The notes under the pieces: generated by a model
Told to the model about the DNA's origin: nothing
The model's database searches: none
The model's input: the letters and a program-made list of their open reading frames with translations, nothing else
Program-made: the position numbers and the translations under genes
Source of the DNA: an uncultured Lachnospiraceae bacterium
GTDB taxonomy: Bacteria > Bacillota > Clostridia > Lachnospirales > Lachnospiraceae
Length of the DNA stretch: 34,049 nt
Assembly (NCBI GenBank): GCA_949132985.1
Contig: CASCGD010000023.1
Span: forward strand, 1-34,049
Direction: 5' to 3'
In this document: piece after piece, positions 29,827 to 34,049 of the stretch
Numbering within the stretch: position 1 is the stretch's first letter
Layout of the letters: every line of letters starts with the position of its first letter

Positions 29827-30742
29827 CAAGGAAATCCTCAAACCGTGCGATATCCTCTGCACAAGGAAGCGAGGATACCGCGCCGGTTCTCGTGACCGCC
29901 ACTGCGCCGCACTTTCCTGCGTACTCCATGGCAGGTCCGATCTCCATTCCTTCGGAAAGACATTTGCACAGTCCCGCCATATAGCTGTCTCCCGCCGCCA
30001 CGGTATCAATTGCATGCACCGGAAATGCGGGGACTTCTATCACCGTACCGCCGCTCACATAAACCGAACCCTGATCCCCGAGCTTTACAATCACATGCCC
30101 GATACCCGCCGCAAGCAGTTCCCGGGCTCCGGCCAATATTTCTTCACGGCTGGTCAGCTGCCGCCCTGCAAGAGTGGACAGCTCCGTCTCGTTTGGACTG
30201 ACCAGCCAGGCGCCGGACAGATCCTTCGCCGACCAGCCGTGCGCCGGCCCTGCATCGACGACCAGACGCTTTCCCAACTCATTGCACACCCGGACAATCT
30301 CACAGATCGCTTCCCTCGCAATCTCAAGCTGAATGAGAACCAGTTCACTCTCTGCAATCATCGGTCTGCATATATTTTGTATGTCCTTTGCCGTGATGGC
30401 CTCGTTTGCACCCGCGTAGACGATCATGCGGTTTTCGCCTGACTCCTCCACTATGATATAGGCAATCCCGGTTCCCACATCCGCCCGCCTGACCCAACTG
30501 GCATCCAGCGGATATTTTTTCAGATTTTCCATCAGCGTATCGCCGTAGGCATCATTGCCCACGCAGCCGAACCAGGCCGTGTCCACACCCAGCTTTGCCA
30601 GCGCAATCGCCGCATTTTCACCCTTCCCGCCGGGGTTCGTTTTAACCTGACGGGCGATGATCACCTCCCCCGCAGCCGGAGCTCTTTTTACCTCCATGAC
30701 CACATCCATATTAATACTTCCGATGACGCATACCCTTCCCAT
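29819..30742 (-). CDS. rbsK: Ribokinase (PfkB family sugar kinase)
   Basis: A 307-residue kinase that phosphorylates ribose at O5. N-terminal GSINMDVVMEVKRAPAAGE carries the substrate loop. NPGGKGENAAIALAKLG is the di-glycine signature. The catalytic and anion-hole motif is AIDTVAAGDSYMAGL, with the base Asp. Family length is normal. PfkB members vary in substrate, so ribose is likely but not certain; no rbs transporter is adjacent. AGAGGAGG precedes the ATG. It follows rpoN after a good terminator, so it probably has its own, unrecognised promoter or depends on read-through. It overlaps the DUF4321 gene tail to tail by 8 bases. Confidence 0.9.
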   Translation of the reverse strand: MGRVCVIGSINMDVVMEVKRAPAAGEVIIARQVKTNPGGKGENAAIALAKLGVDTAWFGCVGNDAYGDTLMENLKKYPLDASWVRRADVGTGIAYIIVEESGENRMIVYAGANEAITAKDIQNICRPMIAESELVLIQLEIAREAICEIVRVCNELGKRLVVDAGPAHGWSAKDLSGAWLVSPNETELSTLAGRQLTSREEILAGARELLAAGIGHVIVKLGDQGSVYVSGGTVIEVPAFPVHAIDTVAAGDSYMAGLCKCLSEGMEIGPAMEYAGKCGAVAVTRTGAVSSLPCAEDIARFEDFLVR

Positions 30743-30754
30743 CGCGGTCCTCCT

Positions 30755-30805
30755 CTTAAAACAAAAATGCTCCGCTACTTATCATACATAAGAATAGTAG
30801 CGGAG
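30755..30805 (-). terminator. Intrinsic terminator after rpoN
   Basis: CTCCGCTACTTAT (30770-30782) pairs with ATAGTAGCGGAG (30794-30805). On the minus strand CATTTTTGTTTT follows. A smaller A/T-rich hairpin (GAAGAAAAA/TTTCTTC, about 30822-30843) lies just before it. Confidence 0.8.
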
Positions 30806-30860
30806 TCTATACCCCACCTGAAGAAAAAGGGAATTTTTCTTCCCTGTCCGATTTATCAAT

Positions 30861-32225
30861 CTATACAAATATTTTTCTTCCCCGACAATTGGGGATACCC
30901 ATGCCTTCCCTGTACTTTGCTACGGTTCTTCTCGAGATAACCGTCTCCTGCTCTTCCAGAATTTCCGAAATTTTCTGGTCACTGTAAGGCTTTGATTTAT
31001 CCTCACCCTCAATAATCTGCCGTATCCTTTGCTTGATCTGTGATACGGCCATCCCCTCTGCATCCGCCTGCACGCTCATCCCTTTCTGAAAGAAATAGCT
31101 GAGCGGAAAAACTCCCCAGCAGCACTGCAGATACTTATTGCGCACGGCCCGGCTCACCGTCGATTCATGAACCCCCATGATCCCTGCTGCCTCCTGAAGC
31201 CGGAACGGTTTCAGCGTCATATCCCCGCGAAGGAAAAACGCCTCCTGCGCGTCAATAATACACTTTGTCAGCTCCAGCAGCGTCGCATTTCTACGGGAAA
31301 TACACTTCTGGATTCCCTCCGCCCTGCGCACCTGCCGCAGCAGATAATCTTTCACGTCAGCGCCGCAATCCGACCGCATCATATTCAGATAATCCTGATT
31401 GATGCGAAGCACCGGACAGGAGTAATTGTTCAGCAGTATTTCCAACTGCCCCTGAAATTTCACCACAACGATATCCGGCACCACATAGCGCAGCATTTCC
31501 CCATTGTCAAAGCCCTGCGCCGGCTTCGGATTCAGCTCCCGAATCCGCTGAACCGCCTCGGTCACTTCCGGCAAAGAGACTTTTAACTTCCGGGCAATCA
31601 CATGGAGCTGATTTTTCCCCAGCAGGTCCATGTAATCCGTAATGATTTTCTCTTCAATTTTATACTTCCCGCCCAATTTTTTTAATTGCTTTAAAAGACA
31701 CTCCCGGAGATTTGCCGCACATACCCCTGCCGGTTCCAGATCACGCATGATGGAAAGGTATTCCCCGGCTTCCTCCACCGTAATATGGAGATGCTCTGCA
31801 AGTTCCTCTTCCGATGCGGTATAGTAGCCTTTGGAGTCCAGACATCCCGCAATATAATCGAAGATCTCCATCTCCCGGTCCGTATAACCCTTCCCGATGA
31901 GCTGAAGATGAAGCACATCCTCCAGTCTTTCATCTTCCCGCTTCGCCAGATTATTCATGCCGCTGTTCTCCTCAGCATCCTCCTTATCGTAGCGGTAAAA
32001 CGCCCGGTTCTGCTCGTCCAGGCCCGCCAGCCATTCCAGCTTCTTAATTCGCTCCTGATCTCCATTTTCCAACACGGGATATTCCAGATCAACCACCGGA
32101 TTGCCCAGAGATTCTTCTTTTATATACTCAGACAGCTCCTGCGCGCTCATCTGCAGCATGGTGACTGATTGAATCATTTTCTGTGACAGAACCTGTTTTT
32201 GGCTCTGCTCCATACTTAATGCCAT
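30861..32225 (-). CDS. rpoN: RNA polymerase sigma-54 factor RpoN (SigL)
   Basis: A 454-residue sigma-54. The Gln/Leu-rich activator region I starts MALSMEQSQKQVLSQKMIQS. The core-binding region is around residues 110-240. The DNA-binding HTH (LQEAAGIMGVHESTVSRAVR) is near 365, and the C-terminal RpoN box reads ISRRTVAKYREGMGIP. It directs transcription from -24/-12 promoters and needs an AAA+ activator; none is encoded here. Start at 32225 because AGGAGG lies 6 bases upstream; a longer frame to 32264 lacks support. The leader holds an intrinsic terminator-like hairpin downstream of the apparent promoter, which may be an attenuator. Confidence 0.96.
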   Translation of the reverse strand: MALSMEQSQKQVLSQKMIQSVTMLQMSAQELSEYIKEESLGNPVVDLEYPVLENGDQERIKKLEWLAGLDEQNRAFYRYDKEDAEENSGMNNLAKREDERLEDVLHLQLIGKGYTDREMEIFDYIAGCLDSKGYYTASEEELAEHLHITVEEAGEYLSIMRDLEPAGVCAANLRECLLKQLKKLGGKYKIEEKIITDYMDLLGKNQLHVIARKLKVSLPEVTEAVQRIRELNPKPAQGFDNGEMLRYVVPDIVVVKFQGQLEILLNNYSCPVLRINQDYLNMMRSDCGADVKDYLLRQVRRAEGIQKCISRRNATLLELTKCIIDAQEAFFLRGDMTLKPFRLQEAAGIMGVHESTVSRAVRNKYLQCCWGVFPLSYFFQKGMSVQADAEGMAVSQIKQRIRQIIEGEDKSKPYSDQKISEILEEQETVISRRTVAKYREGMGIPNCRGRKIFV

Positions 32226-32275
32226 AAACATCCTCCTCATTACGTTTTGTCGATCCGTCCGCAATACAGACGCAA

Positions 32276-32303
32276 GGAAAAACCACCCATCAAAGATGGG
32301 CGG
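32276..32303 (-). terminator. Terminator hairpin in the rpoN leader
   Basis: On the minus strand CCGCCCATC, TTT, GATGGGTGG, then TTTTTCC. It lies about 118 bases after the XRE gene stop and about 50 bases before the rpoN start, but downstream of the promoter-like sequence near 32354. It is either the terminator of the XRE gene or an attenuator of rpoN. Confidence 0.75.
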
Positions 32304-32353
32304 ACTCCTTACGAATCAGCGCATTTCCTTATCACTGGCACTTTAAGAATTAT

Positions 32354-32362
32354 ATTGTACCA
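32354..32362 (-). promoter_or_regulatory. Extended -10 promoter candidate for rpoN
   Basis: On the minus strand TGGTACAAT gives TACAAT with the TGN extension. No good -35 box lies 16-18 bases upstream, so confidence is modest. Transcription from here would pass through the hairpin at 32276-32303. Confidence 0.4.
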
Positions 32363-32421
32363 CATTTTGTGATAAATCGCCACTTTTCGACAAATTTTTG
32401 GATGTATGATGTCCCGTTCTG

Positions 32422-32739
32422 TTACGATTTGCTGTTATTATGTATTTGCGTTCCGGTCTCGTCAAAATATTGCAGCATCCGAAAAACAAGTTCCTGCTCG
32501 TTATCGCTGTATTTATCAAGATTAATCGTTTTATTTGCACTGATGTCAAGCAGGTAATCTGTGGATACATGAAAAATCTGTGCCAGTGAAATAAGATTGT
32601 CTGTAGATGGAAAGTTTGCCCCACACTCCCATGATTGAACGCTAGAACGGCTGATATGAATGCGCTTGGCTAAATCCGACTGTGTCATACCCGCCTGCTC
32701 GCGCAATCGGCTGATACGTGTACCAATCGTTTCGATCAT
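32422..32739 (-). CDS. XRE family transcriptional regulator
   Basis: A 105-residue protein. The HTH covers residues 5-62 (ISRLREQAGMTQSDLAKRIH, then ISRSSVQSWECGANFPSTDN and FHVSTDYLLDIS). A C-terminal helix follows (DNEQELVFRMLQYFDE). Start at 32739 because GGGAGGG lies a few bases upstream; the open frame extends to 32901 without a better start. An imperfect dyad (ATTGCTAT/ATAGTAACAAT) just upstream could be its own operator. It sits between rpoN and the Cof-type phosphatase on the same strand, separated from both by terminators. Targets are unknown. Confidence 0.85.
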   Translation of the reverse strand: MIETIGTRISRLREQAGMTQSDLAKRIHISRSSVQSWECGANFPSTDNLISLAQIFHVSTDYLLDISANKTINLDKYSDNEQELVFRMLQYFDETGTQIHNNSKS

Positions 32740-32758
32740 CTTTTGTCCCTCCCTTGAT

Positions 32759-32781
32759 ATTGCTATAAAAATAGTAACAAT
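32759..32781 (-). promoter_or_regulatory. Possible operator dyad upstream of the XRE gene
   Basis: ATTGCTAT, then AAAA, then ATAGTAACAAT forms an imperfect palindrome, with arms that differ by a 3-base insertion. It lies about 20 bases before the start codon, a common place for autoregulation by XRE proteins. Confidence 0.35.
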
Positions 32782-32898
32782 TTTTCCGCCAGATATAGCC
32801 GACACAGAAGATGGTAATAATTGACAAGCGAGGTGAAAAATCTGAAAAAAGCACCATAACAGCAAGCAACCACGAAACAGTATTTCCGCCTGCCGGCA

Positions 32899-32932
32899 CA
32901 AAAAAAGCGCGCCCGCAAAGTAGCAGGCACAC
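32899..32932 (-). terminator. Intrinsic terminator after the Cof-type phosphatase gene
   Basis: On the minus strand GTGCCTGC, a short loop, then GCGGGCGC pair with G-U help, followed by GCTTTTTTTG. A second stem, GATTCCCGCC with GGCGGAGATTC, lies upstream at about 32960-32995. Confidence 0.75.
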
Positions 32933-33053
32933 CCACAATTAAAATATGATTCCGTTGATTGAATCTCCGCCTTTTATCTTGGCGGGAATCCTTATATTCT
33001 TTATAAATACTCCGTAATATGTATCAGGCACTACGCTCTGCTCATCTGCCCGC

Positions 33054-33884
33054 TTATACTAATTCCAATTTTTCAAAAGCATAAGAAAGACCGTCTTCCA
33101 TTACCGGCGGACATACCATGTCTGCAACCTTCATAAGGAAAAGATTGCCACCAGCCATACATACGCTGGTTCCCACAGTCTGAAGCATCCCCAAATCATT
33201 CATACTGTCCCCAAAACCGATTGTATCCTTCCTGGAAAAGCCCAGAAAATCACAGAGTCTTTCCACTGCCTTTCCCTTGTCAAAAGCCTTGCTTGAGAGT
33301 TCTCCGTTCACAATACCGCAGGCATCTTCATCCTGTATACAAAAATCAAATTCCTTCTGCAAAAGCTGCATCGGTTTTTTCAGGCGCTCCACTCCGCGGC
33401 TCATAAATGCCATCCCATAGATCGGCTCACCGTCATATTCCGACATCGGTCGAATACCCAGTTCATTTTCAATCTGGATTCTCCATCGCAACAGCTCGCT
33501 GTTAGCTTTTGACTGTACATTTTCTGCCAGAAATTCCTTAAAACCCTCGTCCGTATAACTATGATACCGGCCTCCGATCGTGCGGTAAATGCCGTTCTCC
33601 TTAAAAACCTCCAATACCCGTGCCTGCTGCTGCTCACTCATCGGACAGTCATAAATCACCTCTCCGCCATACTCAATATAACCACCGGTGCTGGCAACCA
33701 GTCCGTCAAAACCATACTGCATCACCGGAAAGAGCATCCCATAATTGCGCCCGGAGCACAATACCACCTTGTGTCCCTTTCCTCTTGCCCGGGTAACCGC
33801 ATCAACCGCGGAAGGGGGAGGGACATTTTTCCCCGGCTCCGTCAGCGTGCCGTCAATATCCAAGAAAATTAATTTCTGATCCAT
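33054..33884 (-). CDS. Cof-type HAD-IIB family phosphatase
   Basis: A 276-residue HAD hydrolase. Motif I is FLDIDGTLTEPG with the nucleophile Asp, and motif II is VLCSGRNYG. The C2B cap lies between about residues 85 and 190. The motif III lysine is in FDKGKAVERL and motif IV is TIGFGDSMNDLGML. Members dephosphorylate sugar phosphates, FMN or other small phosphates; the substrate is not predictable. AAGGAGG precedes the ATG. It is monocistronic, with a consensus promoter and its own terminator. Confidence 0.93.
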   Translation of the reverse strand: MDQKLIFLDIDGTLTEPGKNVPPPSAVDAVTRARGKGHKVVLCSGRNYGMLFPVMQYGFDGLVASTGGYIEYGGEVIYDCPMSEQQQARVLEVFKENGIYRTIGGRYHSYTDEGFKEFLAENVQSKANSELLRWRIQIENELGIRPMSEYDGEPIYGMAFMSRGVERLKKPMQLLQKEFDFCIQDEDACGIVNGELSSKAFDKGKAVERLCDFLGFSRKDTIGFGDSMNDLGMLQTVGTSVCMAGGNLFLMKVADMVCPPVMEDGLSYAFEKLELV

Positions 33885-33939
33885 GGTAACCTCCTTAATT
33901 TATAAAAGCCCCCAGAATGATCCCGCTTTCATTTTGTTT

Positions 33940-33968
33940 ATTATAAATTCGAAAAAACAAGATGTCAA
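33940..33968 (-). promoter_or_regulatory. Consensus sigma-A promoter of the Cof-type phosphatase gene
   Basis: On the minus strand TTGACA (33963-33968), 17 bases, then TATAAT (33940-33945), in AT-rich DNA. The leader is about 45 bases. The remaining DNA to 34049 shows only AT-rich sequence. Confidence 0.85.
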
Positions 33969-34049
33969 TTCATAATTTATCTTTTTCTGTTTTGAACAAA
34001 ACAAACCGTATTTTTTTGTATATAATGCTGTTTTTAATATTTTTCCTGT

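Overview
The window looks like a chromosomal segment of a spore-forming Lachnospiraceae (Clostridium cluster XIVa) bacterium. Support comes from gene content (a SipL-like SPOCS/LysM spore coat morphogen, Veg, long-form HPF, DUF4321, a YmfI-like reductase, a TIGR03905 TSCPD protein), from strong Gram-positive ribosome binding sites, and from sigma-A promoters of the TTGACA-17-TATAAT type. It is mostly core housekeeping DNA. There is no prophage, CRISPR array, rRNA or tRNA, and no intact transposase. The species cannot be named from sequence alone.

Layout. 1-1160: a DUF2089 regulator-like gene and a small membrane protein, followed by decayed mobile-element debris (a broken cysteine-rich KTR gene and an open remnant on the opposite strand). 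1200-4903 (-): secA followed by a secreted transglutaminase-like protein. 5308-7657: a TSCPD protein, a PilZ protein (-), and an unknown 86-aa protein in an operon with a DUF421 membrane protein. 7702-13713 (-): methionine aminopeptidase, a SurA/PrsA-like lipoprotein, a CwlO-like NlpC/P60 hydrolase, the SipL-like protein, Veg and a PrcB_C-like lipoprotein. 14126-17418: plsC (+), then ddl-murF (-) as a translationally coupled pair. 17804-21237: an HTH/TPR regulator, hpf, a YmfI/FabG-like reductase and a small XRE regulator. 21595-28080 (-): a peptide and amino-acid use block (OPT transporter, PqqD-like protein, PepD dipeptidase, HAD phosphatase) followed by a sodium:solute symporter with its own promoter. 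28212-33884: azlCD, DUF4321, ribokinase, rpoN (sigma-54), an XRE regulator and a Cof-type phosphatase.

Gene cooperation. SecA exports several products encoded here (transglutaminase-like protein, NlpC/P60 hydrolase, lipoproteins). Ddl and MurF make and attach the D-Ala-D-Ala end of the peptidoglycan precursor that the NlpC/P60 enzyme later cuts. OPT imports peptides, PepD hydrolyses them, and AzlCD exports surplus branched-chain amino acids.

The most unusual content is between genes. At least five families of palindromic or structured repeats occur, most in two or more diverged copies: a 92-bp palindrome, a GGGGCTGTCG-ended element, ACTAGT-bounded elements that supply the stop codons of neighbouring genes, a CTGCGGCGTTG element and a 27-bp GTTACTG palindrome. 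There are also several single long hairpins: in the nlpC leader, upstream of ddl, and upstream of an XRE gene. A 56-nt inverted repeat appears to sequester the ribosome binding site of the SipL-like gene. No wholly new multi-gene system is evident; the best candidates for undescribed biology are these structured repeats and leaders.
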